From: Synechococcus sp. UW69
GTDB lineage: Bacteria > Cyanobacteriota > Cyanobacteriia > PCC-6307 > Cyanobiaceae
Length of the DNA stretch: 64,000 nucleotides
Direction: 5' to 3'
Assembly: GCF_900474185.1 (NCBI RefSeq)
Contig: NZ_UCNW01000008.1
Coordinates: 1 to 64,000 of the forward strand
Below, piece by piece: positions 1 through 7,211 of this stretch (positions within the stretch are counted from its first letter, which is position 1; every line of letters starts with the position of its first letter). The notes under the pieces were generated by a model that saw only the letters and a program-made list of their open reading frames with translations, was not told the DNA's origin and searched no databases. Position numbers and translations under genes: made by a program.

Positions 1-801
1 ACTTTCACCAAAGATTGTGTCACCGTGCGTACTGCCTCTTAGGTCATCATTTCCCATGCCTCCATAGAGGAGGTCTTTGCCTCCGGATCCTTTCAAAGTG
101 TCATCGCCCGCTATACCTTTCAAAGTGTCATCGCCAGCTCCACCTTTCATCACATCATTGGATGTGACATGGAATTTGTCGCCTTCAAAAAAAAGATTAT
201 CCCCGTTGTTCAATGATTCACCATCTTCAACGCCAAGACCTTTAAGCATTGGTTGATTTGGATATAGATCCTTGTACTTGCAGTAAGCCCATCTTTCCAA
301 CCTTATGTCCCCCCATAGGGCGACTTCATTCTCTGTTAGAAGGTGTAAGTTTTGAATTCCCCATGTTTCCAGGTCTGTCCAATTTCTTGTTACTCCTAGC
401 TCCGCCAGCCTTGATTTATCTTGAGCAATAGATGTGTCAAAGCCGTTTTTTTGACTTGGTGGCACTTCTGCGGCTATTAACTTTCCTTCTAAGTCAAAGG
501 TGTAAACCTCAAAAAAGTTTTGATCCAGCCTGGCCTCGCTTCTTATATTGTAAGAAGGGTTCGCTATTGTCCTTCTATTTTTTGCAATAAGTTTAATGTA
601 TGATCCCTCCTTTTCTGCAGAGTGAAAGTCCCAGGGGACGGATGAATAAAGCTGCTTGGTGAATCTTCTGCCGTCAGAGAGAGTAAAAAATATTTTTTTA
701 CCATTTAGCTGTGTGTATATTTGTTGTGAATTATCTGAAAGAAGGCCAAGGCTTCCTTCGGTCTCAAAAACTGTTTGCTGTATATATGTTGTATATGTCA
801 T
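1..801 (-). CDS. RTX-type (hemolysin-like) calcium-binding repeat protein, C-terminus outside window
   Basis: The gene reads leftward from an ATG at 801 and is still open at base 1, so only 267 N-terminal residues are seen. From about residue 218 onward there are glycine/aspartate nonapeptides of the RTX type (GGAGDDTLKG, GIAGDDTLKG, GGKDLLYGG, GMGNDDLRG), which in known proteins form calcium-binding beta-rolls in surface or secreted proteins, usually exported by type I secretion. The first ~215 residues match no family I recognise and show no signal peptide, as expected for type I substrates. Two adjacent repeats share nearly identical DNA. The gene is clearly more AT-rich than the rest of the window, which suggests transfer. 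No Shine-Dalgarno motif is seen before the ATG. Exact function unknown. Confidence 0.85.
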   Translation of the reverse strand, partial: MTYTTYIQQTVFETEGSLGLLSDNSQQIYTQLNGKKIFFTLSDGRRFTKQLYSSVPWDFHSAEKEGSYIKLIAKNRRTIANPSYNIRSEARLDQNFFEVYTFDLEGKLIAAEVPPSQKNGFDTSIAQDKSRLAELGVTRNWTDLETWGIQNLHLLTENEVALWGDIRLERWAYCKYKDLYPNQPMLKGLGVEDGESLNNGDNLFFEGDKFHVTSNDVMKGGAGDDTLKGIAGDDTLKGSGGKDLLYGGMGNDDLRGSTHGDTIFGES

Positions 802-931
802 TTTAGGCGCAATTCTGGGTTTATTCCGTTACCTTTTGTCTGTATTTTGTCCATCAAAATTCTGTGTATTTGTGGTTTGTTGAATTGACGATTAGGGCTT
901 CTCCTAATTTTCTTTTGTAATTCTACAGGTT

Positions 932-1165
932 TCAGCGCCTCTCCAACTCATCACCGCATCGGATCCGTTGACGGTCGAGTTTGCGTTGAATGTGCGGAGT
1001 GATTCCCAGTTCAGCGGTGTCCCTGAGGTGATCCATGACGCGGGTGAGGTGTTTGACGAGCTGAGGTGAGTGGATCACCAGCAGAGTTTCATCGTTGGTG
1101 TGTGCAGCAGAGGGTGACCAGTTGAAGGACCCCGTGATCACTTTGCGTTGCTGTGGTTGAGCTGA
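932..1165 (-). pseudogene. 3' fragment of a phospholipase D-like (HKD superfamily) gene
   Basis: The reading frame encodes the C-terminal end of a PLD-superfamily domain: the GSFNWSPSAA stretch matches the conserved G-S-x-N part of the second HxK(x)4D(x)6GSxN motif and is followed by NDETLLVI, also typical. Going upstream the frame reads RKVITGSFNW and then meets a stop at 1166-1168, so the HxK half and the whole first HKD motif are absent. About 70 residues remain of a protein normally over 150. It lies in the accessory left end of the window beside the RTX gene. I read it as a remnant; a GTG start at 1141 could give a short product but it could not be a PLD enzyme. Confidence 0.7.
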
Positions 1166-1348
1166 CTACGAAATTCCAGTGCAATTTTCCGAGCCCTAAC
1201 TACATGCACATCACGGCGTGAAAACCCCCATAGCCTCTCTGCAGCTCTAAGGCTCAGCAGAAGCTCCCCAGCAAGGGTCCACTTGTTGCCAGCCCACGCG
1301 GTGCAACTCCTTCCAGAGCTGCTCTCCTATGTCTTCGGATTCAGCGCT

Positions 1349-1591
1349 CTAAACCCAATCGTCCGAGTACTGCGTCCTTTTGGCTGTCATCACAGCGTTG
1401 TCCTCAGCGAGGTGCTCTGCTGCCCACATGCCTTTGACCTCATGGCAGACGCCTTCTCGGTCGCAAACCCTGTAGAGCTCGAAGCCCTCTGGAGAGGTGG
1501 TGAGTTTGGTCTTGGTCCCTTTCATGCCTCTATCTCTGCTAACCCAATAAATAGGCAGCAAATCGAGTCCCGTATGGGCAAGTTGAGACAA
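1349..1591 (-). CDS. small hypothetical protein (uncertain)
   Basis: An 80-codon frame starting with TTG at 1591; another TTG at 1561 would give 70 residues beginning LLPIYWVSRD. The product is charged and soluble-looking (SPEGFELYRV, EVKGMWAAEHLAED), which looks more protein-like than the competing frame on the plus strand, which is hydrophobic and cysteine-rich. No domain recognised. It sits between a PLD fragment and a DUF3104 gene in a gene-poor, accessory-looking stretch, so it may be a small island gene or a decayed one. Confidence 0.4.
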   Translation of the reverse strand: MSQLAHTGLDLLPIYWVSRDRGMKGTKTKLTTSPEGFELYRVCDREGVCHEVKGMWAAEHLAEDNAVMTAKRTQYSDDWV

Positions 1592-1697
1592 AAAGTTCGG
1601 CTCGTTACATAACCTTGGGTGGCTTAACGATTCGGGTTGCAGCAGGTAACGCTGCTCTATCGACGGTCAGCCGAACTTCAATCGTCGGTTTCACCCA

Positions 1698-2015
1698 TTG
1701 CAGTTCACGTGTACTACTGCTTACCTGATGGATAGCGACAAGAGAAGTGGAATGTCGGTTGATCATTCGGTCGTTACGCAACGGACTGACCGCGACCCAC
1801 TGATCCTGCACGTCAAAGCAGGGATGACCGTGATCGTTGAAGAGAACGGTGACTGGTGGATGGGGGATGTCGTGTTTGTCGAAGCTGGAGCAAGGAACAC
1901 CAAGGTTCCGACCCTTTTCCAAGTGGCAAATGTGGACACCGGTTTTATCCGTTGGATTAACGCCGACCTGGTGACCCATATCGTCCCCAGAATCCACGAA
2001 GCAGTAGCTGCTTAA
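1698..2015 (+). CDS. DUF3104 family protein
   Basis: A 105-residue soluble protein. The core from about residue 38 (VKAGMTVIVEE, then WWMGDVVFVE, PTLFQVANVDTG and WINADLVTHIV) matches my memory of DUF3104, a small family found almost only in marine Synechococcus and Prochlorococcus. Function is unknown. The ATG at 1698 is the longest start; ATG at 1728 or 1752 would also leave the domain whole and the family core is usually near the N-terminus, so the true start may be one of these. The minus-strand frame over the same bases is a shadow. Its neighbours are accessory genes, and the family is commonly seen in such regions. Confidence 0.75.
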   Translation: MQFTCTTAYLMDSDKRSGMSVDHSVVTQRTDRDPLILHVKAGMTVIVEENGDWWMGDVVFVEAGARNTKVPTLFQVANVDTGFIRWINADLVTHIVPRIHEAVAA

Positions 2016-2052
2016 CGCTGCCAGTCAACGCGATATAACTCCTGCAAGACCT

Positions 2053-2146
2053 GCTTTGCAGCGTCCCTACTTAGGTGCACGCGTGTCTTGAGGAGTGGTG
2101 TCTATGGAGATTCTGTGCTGCACTCCTGCCGAAACTGCTGCAAAGC
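2053..2146. repeat. nested inverted repeats
   Basis: GCTTTGCAGC at 2053-2062 is the exact reverse complement of GCTGCAAAGC at 2137-2146. Inside it AGGAGTG (2091-2097) pairs with CACTCCT (2121-2127). The two stems are compatible and could fold together in RNA. A T-run follows about 14 bases after the outer arm. May be chance or a remnant structured RNA. Confidence 0.45.
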
Positions 2147-2173
2147 CTGTCCCAGTCTTGTTTTTTCCGATCA

Positions 2174-2331
2174 GTTGGTATCGATGGTCAGAAGAGTTGG
2201 TATCAAAGATTTTTTAAACTGGATGCACCACCGGATTGAGCGGCGCGGTCGAGTCGACAGCCGGTATGCGTGAACCCGAGTCATGCGATCTGTTGAAGGC
2301 CATCAGCGCCTAATACCAACCAGATACCAAC
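2174..2331. repeat. four copies of GTTGGTAT / ATACCAAC
   Basis: GTTGGTATC occurs at 2174-2182 and 2196-2204 (22 bases apart). The reverse complement occurs as ATACCAAC at 2313-2320 and GATACCAAC at 2323-2331, offset by one helical turn. The last copy ends about 37 bases before the dapF start. Such an arrangement can be an operator or recombinase arm sites; nothing here decides which. Confidence 0.5.
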
Positions 2332-2367
2332 CGCTCAAAACCGCTCTAACCCCATCTATATAAACAA

Positions 2368-3450
2368 ATGCTGCAGTTCAGCAAATATCAGGGACTTGGC
2401 AACGACTTCCTGATTGTGGAGGGCCGGCAGGGACAACTGCCCGATGCCATCAGTGATCCCGATCCCGCCTGGGTGCGCCATATCTGCGATCGGCGTTTCG
2501 GTGTTGGCGCGGATGGCCTGATCCTGGCGCTTCCACCTCAGGCCGAGGGTGAACTGCGCATGCGGATCATCAATGCCGATGGAAGTGAGGCCGAGATGTG
2601 CGGCAACGGCATTCGTTGCCTGGCGCGTTATCTGGCCGATACCGATGGAGATGCGCCAGGACGAAGTTGGGACATCGAAACCCTCGCGGGAATGATTCGC
2701 CCTGAACTCATGGCGGACCGCCAGTTGCGGGTGGATATGGGGCCTCCGTTCCTCACGCCGGAAGGCATCCCCACAACACTGATGCCGGAGGACGGTCTGC
2801 CCCAGGGGGTGCTGATGTTGGAGGACGATCAACTGAGAGTGGCCGCTGTTGGTATGGGCAACCCTCACGTGGTGGTTCCCGTTGAGGATCTCGCCAGCAT
2901 TCCCTTTGAGGCCTGGGGAGCTGCCCTGGAGGTGCATCCAGCGTTCCCGGCCAAAACCAATGTTCATTTCCTTCAGGTTCACAGCCGTGAGCGTTTGGAG
3001 ATCCGGGTATGGGAGCGGGGTGCAGGTCCGACCCTGGCCTGCGGCACCGGAGCCTGCGCCACCCTCGTGGCGGCAGTGTTGTTGGGCCTCGCCGATGACT
3101 GTGCCGAGGTTCTACTTCCCGGCGGTCCGCTGATGATCGAATGGCGCGATCGAAGCGGTTCGGTGCTGATGACTGGACCGGCGGAGGCAGTGTTTGATGG
3201 TGTCCTGACGCCAGAGTTGGTTCCTGGTCCGTCTGCCGTAGCTCCCCAGGTCAGTCCCGTTAACCAGGTCAGCACCAATCCCTCACCCGCCAAAGAGGTG
3301 ACGCCTGCAGCGAGTCCAGAGGACGAAGCGGCCGCCCTGGAGCAGGTGCAGAACTTTCTGAACTCCACCTCTCTCGATTCGATGCTCAATCTCGCCAGTG
3401 AGTCACTGGAGCAACGCACCAAGGCGCGGTTCGAGCGTGACACGCCCTGA
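2368..3450 (+). CDS. dapF: diaminopimelate epimerase with C-terminal extension
   Basis: Converts LL- to meso-diaminopimelate for lysine and peptidoglycan synthesis. Both catalytic cysteines are present in their usual settings: Cys78 in MCGNG and Cys225 in ACGTGAC; the N-terminus KYQGLGNDFL and GVGADG are also standard. The catalytic domain ends near residue 280, the usual full length. About 80 further residues follow, rich in Pro/Ser/Val then an acidic helix-like end (AAALEQVQNFLNS), with no known domain. The stop overlaps the start of the cysteine desulfurase gene by 14 bases, so the two are probably cotranscribed. Only about 10 bases separate a TATATA from the ATG, so a very short leader is possible. 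Confidence 0.95.
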   Translation: MLQFSKYQGLGNDFLIVEGRQGQLPDAISDPDPAWVRHICDRRFGVGADGLILALPPQAEGELRMRIINADGSEAEMCGNGIRCLARYLADTDGDAPGRSWDIETLAGMIRPELMADRQLRVDMGPPFLTPEGIPTTLMPEDGLPQGVLMLEDDQLRVAAVGMGNPHVVVPVEDLASIPFEAWGAALEVHPAFPAKTNVHFLQVHSRERLEIRVWERGAGPTLACGTGACATLVAAVLLGLADDCAEVLLPGGPLMIEWRDRSGSVLMTGPAEAVFDGVLTPELVPGPSAVAPQVSPVNQVSTNPSPAKEVTPAASPEDEAAALEQVQNFLNSTSLDSMLNLASESLEQRTKARFERDTP

Positions 3451-4609
3451 GCTGTATCTCGATGCTGCCGCCACGACACCGCCGCTGCCGGAGGTGATCG
3501 CAGTCATGCAGCAGCTCCAGCAAACGGCCTGGGCGAACCCCAGCAGTCTTCATGGAGCAGGGCTGGCAGCTGCGGAGGCCCTCGAACGGGCCCGCTGGTG
3601 TACTGCTGATCGTTTTGGTGTCAGCGCGGATCAGTTGATCGTCACCTCGGGGGCGACTGAATCCGTCCATCTCGCCCTTCTCGGCAGTGCCGCGGGTCTT
3701 GCTCCCGGCCGTGTGGTGATCTCTGCAGTGGAGCATCCAGCGGTGATCGCTGCGGCTTACCAACTCGAGGCCCAGGGATGGAGCGTTGCTGAATGGCCTG
3801 TCGATGGGCAGGGGGTGGTGCGACTGAACCAACTCGATCAGCTGTTGTCTGCTCCGACGCGGTTGGTGTCCCTCACAGCTGCCCAGGGTGAGATTGGTGC
3901 GCTTCAACCTCTGATCGAGGTTGCCCAGGCCTGCCGCGAGCGCGGCATCGTGATCCACAGCGATGCCACCCAACTCGTACCGCAGGGCTGTTTCCCGTTC
4001 GAGCGGCTCGGGGTCGACTTGCTGACCCTCTCCGCCCACAAGTTCCGTGGTCCCCGCGGCGTGGGCCTGCTGATTCGCGCCCCAGGTGTTGCCCTCTCAC
4101 CGCTCCAGGGCGGTGGTGGACAGGAGCATGGCCTGCGCTCCGGTACTGAACCCGTCGCTCTTGTCAGCGGTATGGCAGAAGCTCTGAAGGTGCTTCCAAG
4201 CTTTGACCCCGTTACGCATCCCGTACCCCCTGGCAGCGCAGTGAAGATCCGTCGCCAACGCGATCAACTGCTTGAGCGCCTACTGGAGCTTCCCCAGCTC
4301 CGGCTTTGCGGCCCCCAGCTGTCAGGCCGTCTGCCCCACCACATCGCGCTGCTGGTGAAGTCGACCGATGGCATGCCTCTGCCGGGTCGCGATCTCGTGC
4401 GGCGGCTTGCAGCGGCGGGTGTGGCCTGCAGCAGTGGCAGCGCCTGCAGCAGTGGAAGCAGCTCAGACAGTGTCGTTCTCACGGCCATGGGGATTCCCGA
4501 GCCTGAACGGCAGTCAGGGCTGCGCCTGACCCTTGGCCCATGGCTCTCTGATCAGGACCTCGACGCCGTTCCAGGCCGTTTTGAATCCGTATTGAGGGCT
4601 TTTCCCTGA
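3437..4609 (+). CDS. cysteine desulfurase (class V aminotransferase, NifS/IscS-like)
   Basis: PLP enzyme that takes sulfur from L-cysteine for Fe-S clusters and thio-cofactors. Seen: GATES near residue 73, the PLP lysine (about Lys202) in LSAHKFRGPRG, and the sulfur-accepting cysteine (about Cys337) in CSSGSACSSG, the IscS/NifS (group I) form. Length 390 fits. I chose the GTG at 3437 because the protein similarity begins at PELYLDAAATT; an earlier in-frame start would only add residues inside dapF. The 14-base overlap with dapF suggests translational coupling. It is a separate gene type from SufS, which carries RxGHHCA instead. Confidence 0.92.
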   Translation: MTRPELYLDAAATTPPLPEVIAVMQQLQQTAWANPSSLHGAGLAAAEALERARWCTADRFGVSADQLIVTSGATESVHLALLGSAAGLAPGRVVISAVEHPAVIAAAYQLEAQGWSVAEWPVDGQGVVRLNQLDQLLSAPTRLVSLTAAQGEIGALQPLIEVAQACRERGIVIHSDATQLVPQGCFPFERLGVDLLTLSAHKFRGPRGVGLLIRAPGVALSPLQGGGGQEHGLRSGTEPVALVSGMAEALKVLPSFDPVTHPVPPGSAVKIRRQRDQLLERLLELPQLRLCGPQLSGRLPHHIALLVKSTDGMPLPGRDLVRRLAAAGVACSSGSACSSGSSSDSVVLTAMGIPEPERQSGLRLTLGPWLSDQDLDAVPGRFESVLRAFP

Positions 4610-4621
4610 CATGCTTTGGCG

Positions 4622-5338
4622 ATGACTCAATCCGACGCCCCCTGTCTCGACCTCCCCGCGGATCTGCTTGCAGCCGAGGAGGCTATGTTGCAAGCCGCCC
4701 TGGCAGCGGTGGGTTCTGGCGACGGCCAACGCTGGGCAGCAAGCCTGCGTTTTGAGGGGTTGCGACTGCTGCCGGTGGCGGTGCGGCTGGCCCGTGCACT
4801 CATCGCTACCGGTCAGCAGCTGGTGATGGTCTGGCCCGACGCCGGCGCTGCAGCCCTGGCGCGGCGTGATGCGGAGGACCTCAAAGACGTGATCCTCGAC
4901 TTCAATCAGCTGAAACGCTCGGACAGCACAACTCCCGATACGCGCCTGCTCCTCGCGGTGAATCCTTCGCCCGCTGATTACGAGGAGTTCCAGGCCTTGT
5001 GCGAAAACCATGCCGGAGTGATCCTGATGCTGAATGGACGTCTTGAAGACGCCGCTGTCGGGATCGGCAGCGTGGCCCGGGAGCGCCGCAAGGGTTTCGT
5101 GGCCAGTTGGCAACAGGCCTATTGGCTCCAGCCGTTGGATGGAGGAGCGTTGATGCGCTGCTTCCCCGATGACTGGCGTCTCTATCGCCAGGATCCCGAT
5201 GGGTACCGGCAATTGGAGGTGCTTCCCGAACGCCCGGACCCTGACACCACCGCAGCTCTGCTGGCTGGGGAAGATCCTGACAGCATCAAGCAACAGCTCT
5301 CCGGAGTTGATCGCTTCCTTGATGGTCTTCGCAATTGA
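4622..5338 (+). CDS. DUF1995 domain protein
   Basis: A 238-residue soluble protein of the DUF1995 type, found in cyanobacteria and plant chloroplasts. Recognised by the overall pattern: an N-terminal helical start, FEGLRLLPVAVRLARAL, VWPDAGAAALA, and the C-terminal AYWLQPLDGGALMRCFPDDWRL segment. Molecular role is not established to my knowledge; some plant relatives affect thylakoid complexes. ATG at 4622 is preferred over an in-frame TTG six bases earlier. It follows the cysteine desulfurase after 12 bases and may share its transcript. Translation is uninterrupted. Confidence 0.8.
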   Translation: MTQSDAPCLDLPADLLAAEEAMLQAALAAVGSGDGQRWAASLRFEGLRLLPVAVRLARALIATGQQLVMVWPDAGAAALARRDAEDLKDVILDFNQLKRSDSTTPDTRLLLAVNPSPADYEEFQALCENHAGVILMLNGRLEDAAVGIGSVARERRKGFVASWQQAYWLQPLDGGALMRCFPDDWRLYRQDPDGYRQLEVLPERPDPDTTAALLAGEDPDSIKQQLSGVDRFLDGLRN

Positions 5339-5400
5339 GATGCGGTTGGCTTGATCCAGGATCAGACACTCTTTAAGGTTCGTGCCCAAGCTCCCCTTCG

Positions 5401-5907
5401 ATGGTGCTCAACAGGCTGCGATCCTTTTCTCCCATCGATGCAGTGGCAGCTGTTGTCGCCCTGGCAGCTCTGGGTGGAGTGATCTGGTCCCCAAAGCTCT
5501 CTAATGCAGTCGCGAAAGCGACTGGTGCCGTGAAGCCTGTGCAGGTCAGCGTGGATGTGCGTCATCTGTACAGCGCCAATCCTGAGCAACTGCTGAATTC
5601 AGCCCGGGAGGAAGCGGCGCTCAACATCGTGATACGGAACCAACCGGCCGGCCGTGTGACTTTGGTTTCGGTGGATGACCTCACCAATTCCCTGACGGCA
5701 GTTCAGCCCGATGGTTCGGTGGTTGTTGCTGATGCCCCCAGCACCGCCCTCCCCCGACACGCTCGTTTTGTGATGGAGGCCAATGCGGAGATCAAACCTT
5801 CAGGTGTTGTGATCGGCGGGACCAAGCTCAAGGTGGGTGTCCCCGTCGAGCTTGAAGGACGTCTCTACCGCTTAAACGGTGTCGTCAGTGGAGTGACGCC
5901 TCTGTGA
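5401..5907 (+). CDS. DUF4330 domain membrane-anchored protein
   Basis: 168 residues. A hydrophobic segment near residues 13-31 (DAVAAVVALAALGGVIW) anchors it, probably with the rest outside the cytoplasm or in the lumen. The remainder is beta-rich (VQVSVDVRHLY, ALNIVIRNQPAGRVTLVSV, GGTKLKVGVPVELEGRLYRLNG), the pattern of the cyanobacterial DUF4330 family, whose role is unknown. The stop TGA overlaps the ATG of the following peptidase gene (TGATG), which points to translational coupling and perhaps a cell-envelope role. Confidence 0.8.
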   Translation: MVLNRLRSFSPIDAVAAVVALAALGGVIWSPKLSNAVAKATGAVKPVQVSVDVRHLYSANPEQLLNSAREEAALNIVIRNQPAGRVTLVSVDDLTNSLTAVQPDGSVVVADAPSTALPRHARFVMEANAEIKPSGVVIGGTKLKVGVPVELEGRLYRLNGVVSGVTPL

Positions 5908-7211
5908 TGCGCTCTGCTCTATTCACCCTGCTTTTGCTGGCGCCCCAGTTGCCTCTGAGGGCAGCAACTCCGTTGCTGGCACCTCCACCGGTGGTTCAAC
6001 GCCAAGGCCAGGCGCTGCTCTCCGGTGGAGCGCTTTGTCCCGCATTGCAATCGGCCCTGGAAACCGCAGTAGGTCCGGAAAAGCGGGTGTGGAGCGTCAG
6101 CGTTGTGGATCAACGCGGCCAGTTGCTGGCTGATTTGAACGGGGGGGTTCCCCGTGTTCCAGCATCCAATCAAAAACTGGTCAGCACGGCCTTTGCTCTG
6201 GATCGCCTCGGTCCCGACTTCAGGCTGAAAACGCAGTTGTTGCGTCATGCCGATGGGACGCTTGAAATTGTTGGGGAAGGGGATCCCGACCTCAGCATTG
6301 CGGAGATCCAGAAGTTCGCCATGGTGGCGCTCGGCCAGGGCGGCTCTCGCACCCCGACCAGTCTTTCAACAGTGCCTGTGCAGTTGATGGTGCGAGAGGA
6401 ACCGCGGCAGCGCTGGTGGCCCGCCGACTGGGACCCGGCGGATCGCTCTTATGCCTATGGCGCTCCGATCACCCGCCTCGCTCTCACCAGCAATGCACTG
6501 CATATGGCGGTGATGGATCCAGCGGCACGGTTGCAGCGGATTCTGAATTCCACCATCCGTCAGCAGGGGGGGCAGATCCGTCTTCAGATGGTTGACCAGC
6601 AGACCCGAGAAGCGGTAACTGCGCGGAGTGATGAAGCGAGTGTGGTGCTGCATAGCGAGGATTCAGCGCCGATGCATGCTCTGCTCAGCCTTGCCAACAC
6701 GGAGAGCCATAACTTCACCGCCGAAGTACTGATGCGCGAAGCCGCAGACGCCTGGGATGTCAATCGTGCGGCCCTGGCTACCACCCGTTGGATGCAGGCG
6801 CAGGGACTTCCCATGACGGGTCTACGGGTGAGGGACGGAAGTGGACTCTCAAGGGGCAACCGTCTCACCAGTCGTTCCCTCTCCGTTCTGCTGTGGCGCA
6901 TGGCGCAACATCCCCTGGGGGCCTACTACCAGGCGTCGATGGCGATCGCCGGGCAGAGGGGAACGCTGCGCAACTACTTCCGGGGTACGTCGCTCCAAGG
7001 GCGTTTTTGGGGCAAAACAGGAACCCTGACCGGTGTTCGCTCGATTTCGGGAATTCTTGAAACCGCTGATGGGCCTCGATACCTGAGCATGATCGCCAAC
7101 GGGGCCTATGCACCCAACAGCGTGATGGGTGAAATCCTTCTGGCAAGCCAGCGGGTCAGCCGTTGCCCCTCATGGAACGCAGGCGGGACGCCGCACGGTG
7201 TGCCCGACTAA
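5907..7211 (+). CDS. dacB: D-alanyl-D-alanine carboxypeptidase/endopeptidase, PBP4 type (S13)
   Basis: Periplasmic peptidoglycan hydrolase that trims or cuts D-Ala-mDAP cross-links. Signal peptide at residues 1-20 (SALFTLLLLAPQLPLRA). Active-site motifs: SNQK (SxxK, residues 87-90), SHN (SxN, about 267-269) and KTG (about 370-372). Length 434 is usual for the family. ATG at 5907 overlaps the stop of the DUF4330 gene; a GTG three bases upstream is possible. Its last 56 bases overlap the 3' end of the convergent coiled-coil gene, so transcripts of the two would be complementary there. Confidence 0.92.
   Translation: MRSALFTLLLLAPQLPLRAATPLLAPPPVVQRQGQALLSGGALCPALQSALETAVGPEKRVWSVSVVDQRGQLLADLNGGVPRVPASNQKLVSTAFALDRLGPDFRLKTQLLRHADGTLEIVGEGDPDLSIAEIQKFAMVALGQGGSRTPTSLSTVPVQLMVREEPRQRWWPADWDPADRSYAYGAPITRLALTSNALHMAVMDPAARLQRILNSTIRQQGGQIRLQMVDQQTREAVTARSDEASVVLHSEDSAPMHALLSLANTESHNFTAEVLMREAADAWDVNRAALATTRWMQAQGLPMTGLRVRDGSGLSRGNRLTSRSLSVLLWRMAQHPLGAYYQASMAIAGQRGTLRNYFRGTSLQGRFWGKTGTLTGVRSISGILETADGPRYLSMIANGAYAPNSVMGEILLASQRVSRCPSWNAGGTPHGVPD

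Larger units (their letters stand above)
2016..2367. other. non-coding stretch upstream of dapF with repeats
   Basis: No convincing gene. A 61-codon plus-strand frame (2088-2273) has no recognisable domain. The stretch holds nested inverted repeats (2053-2146), a T-run at about 2160-2165, and four copies of an 8-9 base word, two in each orientation (2174-2331). An AT-rich TATATA lies about 10 bases before the dapF ATG. It separates the accessory left end from the core genome and may hold decayed mobile DNA. Confidence 0.5.

Noticed and set aside
1283-1612. Plus-strand frame of 109 residues
   Set aside because: Cysteine- and histidine-rich random look; the minus-strand frame over the same bases looks more like a real protein.
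1605-1997. Minus-strand frame of 130 residues
   Set aside because: Overlaps the recognisable DUF3104 gene in antisense and shows no family pattern.
2356-2982. Minus-strand frame of 208 residues
   Set aside because: Complete antisense of dapF with its catalytic motifs on the other strand.
4514-5389. Minus-strand frame of 291 residues
   Set aside because: Antisense of the DUF1995 gene; no known family.
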